From Chromera velia (taxonomy: Eukaryota; Sar; Chromeraceae): DNA of 39,387 nt. The translations under genes and the position numbers were made by a program. The stretch covers positions 6,827 to 46,213 of the forward strand of contig JAHBMJ010005785.1 in the NCBI GenBank assembly GCA_018398765.1, in the 5' to 3' direction. The first letter of the stretch is position 1, and every line of letters starts with the position of its first letter. The notes under the pieces are model-generated. The model had not been told where the DNA came from. It did not search any database and saw only the letters and a list, made by a program, of their open reading frames with translations. Below are positions 1-13,400 of the stretch, piece by piece.

Positions 1-109
1 CCCCCCAACACACAGAGAGAGAGAGAAACAAAAACAGCCTGGGAGTCGGTCGGGCCGATTGACTGCCGCCGAGTTTTATCATCACCTACTGACTGTCTGA
101 CTGACTGAC

Positions 110-3100
110 CGGTTTCCCGTACCGAGCCCCCAAGAGCATTTCCGGGGCCATGTACACATCTGTGCCTGCCTGGGTCATCGCGGTCCCTGCCGGTGTGCGT
201 CTGTGCTCCTCCCTCCTCCCCTTCTCCAATTTCTCCCGTCTCCCGAACAGCTTCAGAAGACGTCGGGGTTTCAGGTGACGCACCTGTAGTCAGAAAGAAC
301 GATTAGATCAAATGAAAAAATCAGAATTTGACCATCGAGGCATCAGAAAAAGGAAGCCCCAAAGGATAAGCAGAAAACAAACGAAGAGAACAAGGAAGTG
401 CAATCCCTGTGCCCAGAGGGATGTTTGTCTGCTTTCTCAAGGACAGAGAAAAAGGCCACCGAAGAGCTAGAGAGAGACACCACAACGAGAAAAGAAAACG
501 CACAACACACATCAAGAAGCCCACCCACCTTGTCTCTCGGGTGAAACTTTCGAGAAAGGCCCAAGTCGCCTGCACAGAGAGACAGAGACACAGAGAGATT
601 GTCGAACTACACAAAGGTAAGTCAACGAAACGACTGGCTGACAGGAAACTCACCGGAAGAGGCAAGGACATTTCTTTCCTTCCTTCTTCTTCGCAGAGGC
701 ACAGGCCTTGCGTCAGAGCGAAACAGACAGACAACCAGGCAGGAAGAAACAGGCAAGGAGGCATGAAGGAAGGAAGGCAAAGTGGAGGAACAGAAGCAGA
801 AAGAATGCGAACTCACCAAGTCTGAGCGTCCCGTCGGCAGAGAGAAAGATATTTTGGCTCTTGATGTCCCTGCGGAGGAACAAAAGGGAAATGGCTTTTC
901 CTTTTTTGAGAGAGACGGCATCCAGGGAACACAGGAGGAGGAGCAGAGAGAGATCGAGGGGCAACGAGAGAGATGCAACATCGAAAGGAATAACAAACAG
1001 TCTCCCCCCCCCCCACTCTGTGCGGACAAGAAGGGCCTGTCCTCCTATTCTTTCTTCTTGTGAAGTACCAAATCCTCCCCTCCGACCCACCCACCTGTGG
1101 AGGAGATTATTCTCATGCAGATAGTGCACCGCCTGGAGGGTCTGGAAGAAGACTCTTCGAATCTGCACACTCGATCAGGCACACACATGTACAGACACAG
1201 ATCCGTTTATTTACTGGATCCTGAAGGAAACTGTACAAAGAGAAAACCCGACAAAAGACCGTTTGCAGGGAGTACAAAAGACGGGAAGAGAGACAGCGCC
1301 GGCCCAACAAACACTCGAGAATTTGGACCTCAACACACGAATAAACGACTGCAAATGTCGGTTCTTTCCTATCATACGCATCTCCTGAGCCTGTCTGCTT
1401 CACTCCCTGCCTGACCGTCTCTTCTGTGAACTCTCTGTGTTCGTGTTCAATCTTCTGTTTCAAGTCCCCCCCTGAGCAGAATTCCATCACGATCATGAAG
1501 AAGCAACGAGGATCGAAACGACCTGCACACATGTGTAGACAGACAGATAGATGCACGCATGTCAATCAAATCAATAATCCCACAGAGCATGCAAGACGAA
1601 AACAAAAACAGCCACAGACATCCAGTCCCCACCCCCCACCCAACCCAATGCATGTAATGCTTCCGTCTGCATGACGACGCTGCAGAAGGCAATCGCGAAG
1701 CTGCAATATCAATAAAACCAGAGAAAAGAAACCTCCTCGCTGTATGACTCGCTGACCGACTGACCGTACTCGAACTCGAAATGAATGAAGTCGCTCTCAT
1801 AGGACACCTGAGCGTGGTCAACGAGGGGGAAGGAGAGGAGAGAAGAGGGGCGTGAATGGGGGTACGAAGAGCGTTTGCAGCACACATAGGCATGGAAGCA
1901 GAGACTCGAGCACCCCTTCATGCATTCATTTTCACACAGAATTCATTTTCATACAGAATTCATGTATGCACTTTTTGAAAAAGAATTCTGTATGAAAATG
2001 AATGCATGGAAGCAGAGACTCAAGCACCCCTTCTTTTTGCACAGAAAAAGAAAGAGAGGGACAGACCCGACCTACCGACTGACTGACCACATATTTGTGT
2101 CTGAGTGTGAGGAGTCTCTTTGCCTCCAGAGAATAAGAATCGGCCTCTGTGATGTCCGTCACGGGGATCTTCTTCATCACAAACACGTCCTTCTCCTTCT
2201 CCTTTCCCCTCCTCTCTCTCTCGACTGTGAACACAGTCCCATACCCCCCTTCCCCGAGCTGCCTCCGCTGGGTGTACACACCCTGACACAAAGGACATTT
2301 GCATCTTCGGTTCATTGAAGTCGCAAGTTTCCACAAATACACACAGCCGAGAATGGCCAGCACGCCCAAGACAAAAAGAGCGCACAGGTTGTCAGAAGAC
2401 AACACCAAAACAATTTGAGCAGGGGGACGAGAGGAAGGGACGGCTGGGGACGATTCGTTCACAGCAACCGCATTTGTCTCTCTCTCCTTCTCTGACTCTC
2501 TCTCCTTCCGAGAGGACGCCTGCTGATGCTGAGAGCAGATGCTGCCCAAACCTCCCACCCCGCCCTTTTTGTCCCTTTCCGAAGTCGGCCTTTTGTGTTT
2601 TGGGCCCTTTTCAGATCCTGCCGGGGCCCCCCCTCCAGAGCAGCCCCTCTTTCTCTTCTGCGGCCTGCTCTCCCTCTGAGGAATCGCATCACTCACCGCA
2701 CTGGGGCTTTCACGGGCCCTTACTGTCTCCTCTTCCTCCTCCCCTAGTGTTTCGACGTCTCCAGACACGGAGAGAGAAACGGAAGAAGGACAGTCAGAAG
2801 ACACCAACACATCCCCGCCTCCCCCCTTGTCCGTGTGAGTACGTATTGAAGAAGAAGAAGAAGAAGAAGATGGCACAGGTTCCTCCTCTGGCTCCTTCTC
2901 TGGACGATCAGGTTCGCACCTCTGTCCCTGGCCATACACACAAGGTCCACCACCCCCAACGCACAACTCCTCAAGGAGAGGCTCGGGCACAAACGGCATG
3001 GAAAGAGACATTGGTTTCCGTTCTCTGTCATCTTCTAACGACGGGCCCTTCTCCTTCAAGGCTGCGACTGCTGCAGCCTCTGCCTGTTCCTTCTCTCTCT

Positions 3101-3326
3101 GTCTCTGTGCTACCCTGTCTCTCTCCGCTCCACTCTGGGCCCATTCGTCTGCCTCCCCCCAAGCCGCTGTCTTCCTCTCTGTCGTTGCAGAGACGGACGG
3201 AACAGAATGGCCGTCCTCGAGCGCTGCGGCTGCGCTTGCAGAGGCCGTGGAACATCTGGAGGAATAAATTCGCAACTGCGAGATGACGATTGTCAAAGTG
3301 ATGGTGCACCGGCTTGATCTAAACAT
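110..3326 (-). CDS. NEK-like serine/threonine protein kinase with N-terminal membrane anchor (partial, 3' end off the left edge)
   Basis: Seven exons read on the minus strand with continuous phase: 3326-2088, 1807-1765, 1522-1416, 1162-1095, 869-817, 569-529, 283-110. The in-window product is about 575 residues. Residues 1-300 are low-complexity Ser/Glu/Arg-rich. A hydrophobic segment follows at about 314-334, then a CxxC pair (CKCPLC). The kinase domain starts near 355: Gly loop LGEGGYG, Lys 385 in VMKKI, helix-C Glu about 401, hinge IVMEFCSGGDL, catalytic HRDIKSQN at 485-492, DLG in place of DFG at 505-507, APE at 563-565. HRDIKSQN and EFCSGGDL fit the NEK family. The C-lobe after APE lies beyond the window. 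The ATG at 3326 is the first Met in the open frame; an upstream coding exon is possible. The membrane anchor in front of the kinase suggests action at a membrane, which is inference. Confidence 0.8.
1890..2033. mobile_element. Inverted-repeat element with 30-bp flanking duplication (locus A), NEK intron 1
   Basis: Direct repeats of 30 bp at 1890-1919 and 2004-2033 differ at one base. The 84-bp segment between them begins ATGCATTCATTTTCACACAG and ends, with the first bases of the right repeat, in the inverse of ATGCATTCATTTTCATACAG. The arms match over about 25 bp with one mismatch, and internal copies of the same core are present. It lies wholly inside intron 1 of the kinase gene. Confidence 0.75.
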
Positions 3327-4106
3327 TCTCTTCTCTCCTTTTCCTTTTGACACAGCGTCTCTCTTGTGTTCCTGTTCTTTTGACTCTTTGCACAAAGGAC
3401 AGCGCGTCTTCCTAGATCTTCGACAGACCCCTCACGACAGAAAAGGAGTGCGCCGAAGTCTGATCAGCGTCCCTCTACCTATATACCTGATACGGCAACA
3501 GGCACCCTGTTGCCCGTTCACAATTCCTCCTTTGTGATGACACACGGTCAAAGAGCACTGCGCGTAGCGGTAAGACCAACGACGAAGATTGCAAAAAGAT
3601 TAGTCCTGCCTGCTGCACTGTCTTGCCAAACAAGAAGCCCAACTCATTCATACTCATTCTGCCTCACACTGTCAGACCTTCGATCAACGCGCGGTGACGT
3701 TGAATCTGAAAAGTGCCCCTCAACCATTCATGACAAAATTCGAGTGCGTATATTCAGGCCGCCAGTCAAGTTCGCACGCGCGCGCGTGCGAGCGAAACTG
3801 TTTGTTTGGCCGAAGTTGCAGGTTTTTTCCTCTTTTTCTCAGACTTTTTGTTTGTGTTTGACCCTTTACACCAAAAATGCAATCGAAGGGGACTGCTGGT
3901 CGGAGAGTCATACAATCTGCTCATATATATATACCTTTACAGCTTTCCAACTGTCCCTGTAGGTTCAACAGTTTCAGAAGCAAAGAAGCAAAACACAGAG
4001 ACGATGCACCCGGTTGGATTCGTACATATCAGGCACTACAATTGACGCTCTTCAGGGTTGAGGCTCTCCTTTTGCAGGTGGACAGAGAGAGCGACGGAGT
4101 GAGGCG
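3327..4106. promoter_or_regulatory. Divergent intergenic region between the NEK-like kinase and the kinesin-like gene
   Basis: About 780 bases between two divergently oriented genes, so it should hold both promoters. It has a short alternating TA run near 3925-3935 and a CG-rich alternating run near 3775-3790. An acceptor-like TTTTGCAG ends at 4077 and is followed by frame open to the kinesin ATG, so a 5' UTR intron or an upstream coding exon of the kinesin is possible. No other coding sequence was recognised. Confidence 0.4.
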
Positions 4107-5340
4107 ATGATACCAGAGAGCAGAGAGAACGTCCGGACGTTCGCACGCGTTCGTCCTCTTCTTCACGAAGAAATAGACAGCTACCGAATTTCCATCTGTA
4201 CTGATGTCGTCACAGACAGGGAATTGGTGCTGGCAACAGAGACAAAGAAGGAACGGTCAGGAAAGCACACGAAGAAGCCCTCACACAATCAAGTCAACAA
4301 TTCTCAACCACCTCTTTTATTTGCTGCGGCTTTATGCAACCCTTGCGAATGCCGATTTTTCAGTCCCTCTACGTACCCCCAGAGTAGGCATGCTTTTATT
4401 CACATGCTGCGCGAAAGAAATGAAGAGAATGGTTCATGGTTTGACCCCTCTCTGTCCTCGTCCTGTGCCTTTATGGTCATGTGAGAAAGAAAATTGGTCA
4501 TTTCTCCCCTTCTAAGGGTAAAGCTTTCCCTTCTGTCGGTGGGTGCAGGTTCTACACAGATGGGGTGTTCGGTCCCAAAAGCGGGAACTCGGAGCTCTTC
4601 CAGACAGTCAGAGAGCTCGCAGATGCCGCTGTGGGGGGACACACGGGGTTCTGCCTCTCAATCGGGGCCATCGGTCAGTGCATATGCGTACACGTGCATG
4701 AAGAGAATGTGAGCGCGAGCGTGTGAGTCTGTGTGTGGGGGGGGGTTCGTCTGCATGTGAATGTGTGGGGATGCACATGTGTCTTTGAATTCATCAATTT
4801 ATCTCGTCTATCGTTCTGCTCCCCTCCTGACAAAGCATCTATTCATCTGACTCCTTCATCTTCTAATGAAGTTTTGTCATGTTCTCCTCTTTCCCCTTTC
4901 AGGGTCGGGAAAGTCCCACACCCTCTGGGGCCCCGACCACTCGGCGGAGGCCACCAACGCTCTCGTGAAGGCTCTGGAGGAGAAGAGGGGGCCTGAGGAA
5001 ACTCTATCGGACGCTCTCGGAAATGATCAAATAGTCAGCATACGGAACGGGAAAGGCAGAAAGCCAAAAATGAATGTATGAATTTCTGCTCGGGTTTTTC
5101 TTCGTTTTCTTCGTCTTCTCAAATCATTTCCTGGGTGCCGAAAAAGAATCGCACGGAAGGGCATTCAGGTATTGTGGAGAGGGGAGTGCAGTTTTGAGGC
5201 AAAAAGTCGATCGAAGATGTATATACATCTCAATCTACATGTCTGCGGCGAGAAGCTGTTCAGGCGACCTGGTAGCTTCCGTCTCTGTATGTGATGATCA
5301 TTTCATCTCTCTGTATTTGTGTGCATAGACAGACGTATGA

Positions 5341-5420
<80 letters not shown>

Positions 5421-6341
5421 ATGCATGTGCAGAAAAGCTTCACAACTCGTTGGACGGAGGTCCGGCAGGCTGCCGCAGAGAGAGCACGGCAGGTTGCGGC
5501 ATCCCGAAGCCAAAAGGGAGCAGGGGAGGCGTTGAGGGAGGGCTCCAACGAGGCTCCAGGAAAGAAGGGGGGAGGGAAAATGAGGCAAATGTTCGAGGAG
5601 GTAGATGCGGACCTGATGGAACCTCCTGTGGCGTTTAGAGAGAGGTCACAAGAAATGGAGATGGGAGACAGATTCTCCGAGAGAGGCGTGATTCTCCGAG
5701 TCATCGAGTCAGTCAGTCAGTTCGTCTGTCTGGTTGGCTGTTTTTCATTTTCTCCGCCTTCTCTCTCTCTCTCTCTTTCTCTGTCTGCACGCTTGTGTGT
5801 TTGTGTGCCTGTTTGTCGGTCAGTCCGAGTGTGTGCATGCATCTGCACCCTCCGCCCCCCCGTCTGCAGACGTCTGTTGAGTCGAAAGGATCACCAGAAA
5901 GAGAGGGCGGCCGCGAGGGCCTCTGCCGGCCTCCTCGGGAGTTCCGCCAACGACCCGGCGGGAGCGGCAGATGGGGGTCTCGTCTCGGGGGCCTCCGGGG
6001 TCACTCCCCCGCAGCCCTCTGGTCCTTCCTCGTCCTCCTCTGGGCCTCTGATCCAGTCCGTCTCCGTCTCTGTGGTGGAGATCTTCGACGGGAAAGTCAC
6101 AGACCTCCTGCAGGACTGGAAGGATCCGCAGGGAGGTCTCCATGTGCCATTCAAGGTCGGTCTGTATGCGTTTATTTTCACACAGAATTCTGAATGCCCT
6201 GAAAAAGAATTTTGTACGAAAAAGAATGCTGTATGAAAATGAATGCCTCCATGTGCCATTCAAGGTCGGTCTGTAAATCGGCTCCGAGGAATCTTCCCCA
6301 CCCTCTCCGACCACGTGGAAGTATTGCAAATAAACGGACAG

Positions 6342-6413
<72 letters not shown>

Positions 6414-9400
6414 TTCTCTTGTTGAAGGGTGACAGTCAATTGATTGGACTGCGGGGGGATCAAATCATGAAGATGCGGGCAATGGATCTGCCGATGAGAA
6501 AAGTATCTGTTTACTACCGCACAGACACAATCAAGGTCACATTCAACAGATGCGCTACTCAGGCCCTCTCATGCCTATCCCTCAAACACTTATCCGCATA
6601 GACAAAAATCACATTATAAACGCGCTTCTCTGCGTGTTCCATGCAGTCATCTTACAGATAAATATCCTGCGCCCCTCTCTCCTCTCCTCTTGTGCAGCCC
6701 ACGTCCCCCTGGGCCACCATCGAGGGCGCGTCTGAGTGGTTCGTGAAGAGGCCGGAAGAGGCAGCCGTGCTTCTTAGACACGCAGAACAAAGGTGGGCTA
6801 CACGTTTTGTTGTTCTTGCGTGTGGGTACCTGCATAGAGACGAAATAGTATTTTGCCTAGACACGCAGGGGAGAGGTGGCCATGCAGGGCAGCAAGATGG
6901 GATACTGACAGAATGATCAACGCTTTTCTGCTTTGGCTAAATCGCAAAGAGAAAGGAAACGGACGTATCGTGAATGTCTTTCTCGCTCTCTCTCTTCCTG
7001 TCTCTGTGCATCTGTATGTGAGATGAACAGATCACTCAGCAGCGGTGTCTTTCCCACCCATTAGAGACATCGCATGTGCTATGCATTTCTTTGAGTGTGC
7101 AGACGCCAGCTTCGTCACTGGCAGCTTGGGAAGGCAGGGAATCTGAGTCGGTCGACGGTGGTTGTGCAGATCTTTGCGGACTCCCTGGCGGCCTCCCCAC
7201 CCCCTGCTCCTGCGGTCTCTCAGCTCGGCATCGGCAGTTCTTTTGCGTCTCCGAAATCTGCTCTGGGAGCCTCTTGGAGAGGGAGGAAGGACAGGGAAGA
7301 GACAGGGTCTGCAGCAGACAGAGGGATTATAGATGGCGGGGGTCATATGGAAAGTTTGGCGTCAAAACGCTTGGGGGGCAAGGAAGGGGAGAAGGAGAAG
7401 AGGAGGCTGAGAGAGCGACTGACGAGAGGGAGCGTAGTGCTCGTAGACCTCTCTTCTTTCCAGAGATGGGAACCTGGACTGTCAGTCAGTTTTTCTCTTT
7501 TTTTCTCTCTCTTTTTCTTCAATCCAGTTAGCCGCCCTTTCTCTTCGCAAATCTGCCATGAACCTATCTATTGAATGGGTAGACTATCATCCATTTGATT
7601 TCACTGGTTGACGTGAGCCCATTTCTGTTTGATTGAATGCAGAGAGGGCACGGCTTCGCTGGCCCCAACTCTCCGGGCTATGTCCTCCGATGGCGGGAAG
7701 GACGAAGAGGGGGAGAGAAGGGAGACAGGGAACGAGAAGGAGAAGGAGGGGGAGGGAGAAGGGGAGGAGAAGAAGGACGAAATCCCGGCAGTTGTCCCTC
7801 CCACACAACTCCGAGAGGGTTCTCAGATTCTTCGGTTGGCATTGGAAGATGTGGACAGACAGAGGGCCAGATTCGATAGAGGACAGGTCAGTGCATTTAC
7901 TTTCATACAGAATTCTTTTCATGCAGAATTACTTTGTTTCGTATGGGAAGAAAAGCATTGGAAGATGTGGACAGACAGAGGGCCAGATTCGATAGAGGAC
8001 AGGTCAGCACGCAGAGAATGGTCTTCGCTGCTTGATGCTCCAGAGAAACGTTGTCAGGGATTCGGACAAAAGAAATGTGCGATACAGAAACAAATTCAAG
8101 TTTCACATTGAACATCCGCATCCTCTCTTCTCTTCTTCCTCTCGCCCATTCATCGTACTGCATCGACACGCACCCATTCAATGCATGGTGGTACAGATAT
8201 TCGTCTTCACCTTCTTCATCTTTTTCTTTTCTGTGCAGCTTCGTCACTCTGCTCTGACTCGTCTCCTCGCCCCCCTCTTCTTTGGAGGCGCCAGAGCAGT
8301 AGTGATTGCTCATGTGTCCCCTGCACCCTCAAAGGCACCTGAGGGCATGGAGACACTCCGAATTCTCACGCTGTTCAAGAAGGTCAGTCAGGAGATGCAT
8401 TTATTTTCATACATTTTCATACAAGAATATTCTGTGTGAGAATAATGAGGGCATGGAGACACTCCGGATTCTCACGCTGTTCAAGAAGGTCAGTCAGAAA
8501 GGAACACTGTGCAAACAAATCCGCTGAGAAGATCCGATTCCATTCAGACTCCACGTTGCAGGACATCTGCATATGTGGGCCTTCCTTCTCGATTCATTCC
8601 CTCCCTCCCTGCAGGTGTTCTGTGTTCCGCGTCCTCTCTGGCTGGCTTTGTCTGACGTTCAGCTCGGTCACCTTCTTCTCCGTTGGCTGAATTACCTCAA
8701 GAGGGGCCTCGGGGGAGTCACCATCGATACCCATGCAAGCGCCAAAATGAGCGACCCCCTCGTCCTGCGGGTAAGTAGATAGATCTTCAATGAATTGGAC
8801 AGAAAACAGAATCCCGTTTTGAAAAGGTGCTTTTGACGCACACACACGAGAAGGTGAAAAGGCAGACAGACCCTTTTGAAAAAGTGCAAAGCATTTGATT
8901 TGAGACCATCTCAGTTTCATGTGAATTTGTTCTCGTAGCACCCCTCTGCTTCAGAACCTCCGCCTGCATGTCAGGAAGATCTTGGAAGAGCTCAAAGCAT
9001 CGACGCTTGATGTCAGGGGCCTGTGGAGACATTCGCTTTCTTTCACATCATATTAATATTTCGTCTGTATCCCTACTATGCATACATGTGACCGCGTAAT
9101 GAATGCTGCAGAACTTCCACCTGATGGTTCTCGAGGAGTTGCGCCTCTCCGCTCGGGAGCTCCAACAGAGACGGCTGAAGGGACTGGTCAGAGATCCGTT
9201 GCCGTGGCAGCATGTGGCGACGTCTGCTGAGGGGCTGGGAGAGGAGGAGGGGGGTGAGGGGATTGAGGGGCCGAGAGGGGTCGGGAAGGAAGGGAGACTC
9301 AGCGCAGCAGCATTCGTCAGTCTCTTTCTGCACCGAGTCTGAGCAAGGGCTTTTTGGGGTCATTCATTTTCGTCAGAGGGAATGGAAGTGAGGACAGAAG

Positions 9401-10421
9401 TTAAGGTTTTTCCGGTATCGGAAGTTTTCAGGCAGTGAACGGTAGTTTGGAGCTTTTGGGGGAGAAAAAACATCAGTGTGTTTTTGCTTCTTCAACGTGT
9501 GTTCCACTGAGGAGTATGTGCGCTTTTTTGACGTGGCATCGAGGTCATCCGTTTCTCTGCCTTCAGAATTTGGAGAGTGTGCATGCCAGTTTTCACGTCC
9601 TTTTCTTGTTCTGCGTCTACGATCTGCAGATGACGCTCACAAAGCGACTGAAAGAGACAGACGGAAAGAAGGTCGGTACAGATCGGGATGAAGAGAGGAG
9701 GGAGCCTTGCTCTTTCTACGATAAGGACGGAACATTCGTTGACCCTTTCGCAACATACTCATGCACTGACTTCAGTCACTTTTTGTTTTTCATCTGATTC
9801 ACTCTTTCCTCCCAATGTCCTTTTTTGGTTTCGTTTTTTCGATTCTTTTCAGGGAAGCGAGAGGAGCTACATTCCTGCAGAGCCCGACGAGGTTCTAGAG
9901 ACTCTGCAGACAGTGGAAGAGGAGGAAGAGGAGGGGGGGGGCAGGGGAGGAGAGAGCATGCACACCGGATCCGCGGCCTCCCTGAGGGTCCACTCAGGAG
10001 GGACTCCCGGGGCCTCCAACGCACCCACACGACAGAGCCACAGGGAGAGGGAGGGAACTGAGGGGGGACGAGGAGGAGGAAACCAAACGCTAGGGGCAGA
10101 GGAGGAGGGGGACCTAGATCTAGACACGCTCATGGCCGCACGGAAGCGGGTGGAAGAGCTCCTCAAAGTCAGTCGGTTGGAATACATGTGTAGTAGGAGA
10201 ACGACTTCAAAAGACGAAAGTGGCGTACAGTTTGTTTCACTTTGCCGTGACCCAATGAGTGGGGGAGTAGAACTGAAAGGTCTCTTCAAGGCAAATTGTG
10301 CAGTCATTCAGTTTCTCTCAGCGTCGATTGTATAAATCCCCCTATGTCTGTATGCATGTACATGCATTTGTGGATGAATCTTCTTGTATGTGTAATTGTG
10401 TGTGTGTGTGCGTGTGTGTGT

Positions 10422-10457
<36 letters not shown>

Positions 10458-13400
10458 CAATCCGATTGGACGAGCCACAATTGGAAGGATGTGAAGGAGG
10501 CTCTGAATGCGCTGAAGGTAAGAAAGAAAGAAAGAAAGAAACAATTTGCCTGTCCGAAGCTCCTTCTGACCCTTATCCCTGTCGTTCCTATTCTACCCAA
10601 ATCTCCATGTGCTTTTGCAACTTTGAGTCAAGCATTGGCGGAAATGTGAATGAAAAGACACAGAGCGCATGCACATACACCCTACTGCATGTGTGCAATT
10701 AATTCTTTGCTTGCAGCGTGCGAACATCAAGAGAGAGGCCGAGAAGGAAGCGAAGGATCTCTCGTCCCAGAGGCGCTGCAGAGTCTGCACACTCCCCTTG
10801 GCACTGTGTCGCAACGAGAAGCATGCACTTGAGACAATGAGGATGAAAGAAAGAGAAGAGGCGATGGGCGCAGATGCTACAGGAGAGGGAGAAGGGTGAG
10901 TACAGGGAGCAATACAAGATCGTGGTACGGTATCGTGCTCTTTGCTGGGAAAGTTCATCGCTAAGTAGAATGCTTTTTTTTTTGTCAAAAACACATCATT
11001 GCAAGAATGAAGTGCGGAATGCAAAAGGGCACGAATGTCCTCAAGTTCACTGTGGGGAAGCATTTGTGAGGAGGAAATGGAGGGTGAATGATTGCGATTG
11101 CTTCATCGATCCGTCCCTCTCTGTCTTTTTCGTTGGTACTCATCTTTCTTCCGTCCTTTCTTCCTTTCTCTCTCGCCGAACTCCCCCCCTATTATCACCC
11201 CTGCCACTCCCTGCAGTCTTGAAGGAACCGCCGGCCTAGAGACTGGAGAGGAAGAAGGGGTTCCGGGTGACGGCAATGATAGCGGAGGGGAGACAGAAGG
11301 ACACACACAGGCCGCACCAGGTCGGTCTATAAAACATCACTTTTGATTGTAAAAAAATGGATCTACCCACAGCAGAAAATACGAGCTCACTCTCTGTGTG
11401 CTTCCAAGTTCAAGTGCAGACGCCCAGACAAACCTCTCTTTCCCCATACGTGTCCTGTGATACTCCCGGCTTTGCTGTCAAGCCCCCACTTTTCTGTTTC
11501 CTCTCCGACAGCAGGTACTGAGGCTGAGAATGCGGAAGAAAGGAGAGAGGGGTCCCTTACTGACCGTGTGTTTCGGACAGCAAACGAGATCAAAAGCCTT
11601 CTCAGAGACGCAGAGACGGAAAGAGAAGAACTCGAAATGGAGGAGTGCGCACACGCAAGCGATCAAGAAAGGTCAGTCAGTCTCTCAAATTTTTGGACGA
11701 CGTCTCTCTATCCATCTGCCTGGACAGACCCAGAAAGCGATGACCTCCTTTCGTTTTGAGGACAAGACACCCAGTATGATTCGCTAACTTTGCAGGGACA
11801 TGCAAAGAGGAATATTTGGAGTTTCGTAGACGCTGGAAATCTTTGACGTGACTCGATTAACACTATTAATCCCATGACACCGACTCCGTATGCATGTCTA
11901 TTCAGATTTCTGCGAAACGTCGAGGCCAGTCTGCGGAACATCGGGGCCGTCGGTTCCTCGTCTTCTGGTCGCAGAGGCAGTGGAGCAAAGGGGGCAAGAG
12001 AGAAGGGGACTCAGAGAGAGAGCGTGGGTCTTCGATCACTCCCGCAGGGGCACTCGAAGGATCACACGGAGAGAGAGGGAGAAGAGGAAGGGGACGATAG
12101 CCCAGATGCGATGGCAGAGGAGGCAGAGAACCTCGGGTCTCTCATTCCCAAAAGGTCAGTGAAGGAGTCAATGTATGCAGTTGAGAAGAAAGAGACAAGA
12201 AAGAAGCGAGGAGGGTTCCATTTCTCACAGAGCGATCAGAGAGAGTCTCTCTCCGCTTTCAAAAAGAGAGGCCTAGAGAGAGCACAAGATGAAGACGAGA
12301 GACCCTCACTGTCTCTGTCAGTCTGGGCTTTTTCTGTATCAACACTATCTATCCATCAATGTAGCGATGTCCAATTACCGACGCATCTGCACACTTGGCT
12401 TCATGCAGGTACATCAACGTTCATCGATCGGAAACGAATAAATTCGTGGAGGCTCGAAAACACTCGGTCAGTCTGTCAGTAGGTGTGCATGTATTCACAC
12501 ACTGGCATGTGCTAAAGTGTTTTTCAAAAAGGGGTGAACAGGATTCCTTTCGGCTTTTTTCCACCCTGTGAACCCTTGATTTCTCTGAATGATTGACGCC
12601 GTTGATTTTCTTCCTTCACCGATTTCCTCATTTTTCTCTTTTCCGACCGACCCCTCTTTTGAGGTTCATTGACGTCTCTGCACAGGCCCGTGCGGAGTTC
12701 TGGAAGGCGGCGCCTGCAGAGATGAAGGAGGCCCTCGAGAGACTCGGGGTGGACCCCCGGGCATGGAAGGAGAAGGAACGGACGGTCGGTCGGTCGGTGT
12801 GTCTCCCTCGAATGTGATTGCATGCAACGTGTGGGGATGGGATGATTGGATCTACGAGAGAGAGAGAGAGAGAGAGAGGGAGAGACGCTCAGGTTGACGC
12901 AGAGGGACAGAGAAGTTTCGACACTGTTCTTCTGGTCTCAATTTTGCTGCGTGTCTGTCAGGTAGAAGGGTTGCAGTCCATGTATGAAGTAGCCGTATTC
13001 AAACATCTTCACCCTAATTGGGAAACCAGAAACAGCATTCTGAGATGAGTGTCTTGTGTGTATACATGCCTATGCATAAGCAAAGTCATGCATACCAAGG
13101 CGTTTCAATGCATGTCCATGTTTTTGCAGAGATGGGAACAGTCCCCTGAGGGCAAACGCGCAAAGGAAATGGAGGTCAGTCGGTCTGTCGTGAAGAATGC
13201 ATGCCCGAGCATAGGAGAAAGAGCTGGAGAGAGGCATCAGACACCCTTTGCCTCTTTCTCTTCTCAGCCTGTTTCTTCTTCCTCTCTTCAGCCTTCGTGC
13301 TTTGCTGTTGCTTTTCCATCCGTGTCCTTGTCTTCTTCTTGTCCGTAACCTTCCATCCGATCCATGAACTTTCTCTCTGTCGTTTCGGACAGATTTAGAA

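Noticed and set aside
2315-3286. Long plus-strand open frame of 323 codons
   Set aside because: It is antisense to exon 1 of the kinase gene, which has the membrane span and Gly loop in the opposite strand; the frame is low-complexity shadow.
12661-12685. Alternative start of kinesin exon 21 after TTTTGAG
   Set aside because: It keeps the frame if tentative exon 20 is skipped, but the acceptor TCTGCACAG at 12685 is stronger, so the longer model was kept with the uncertainty noted.
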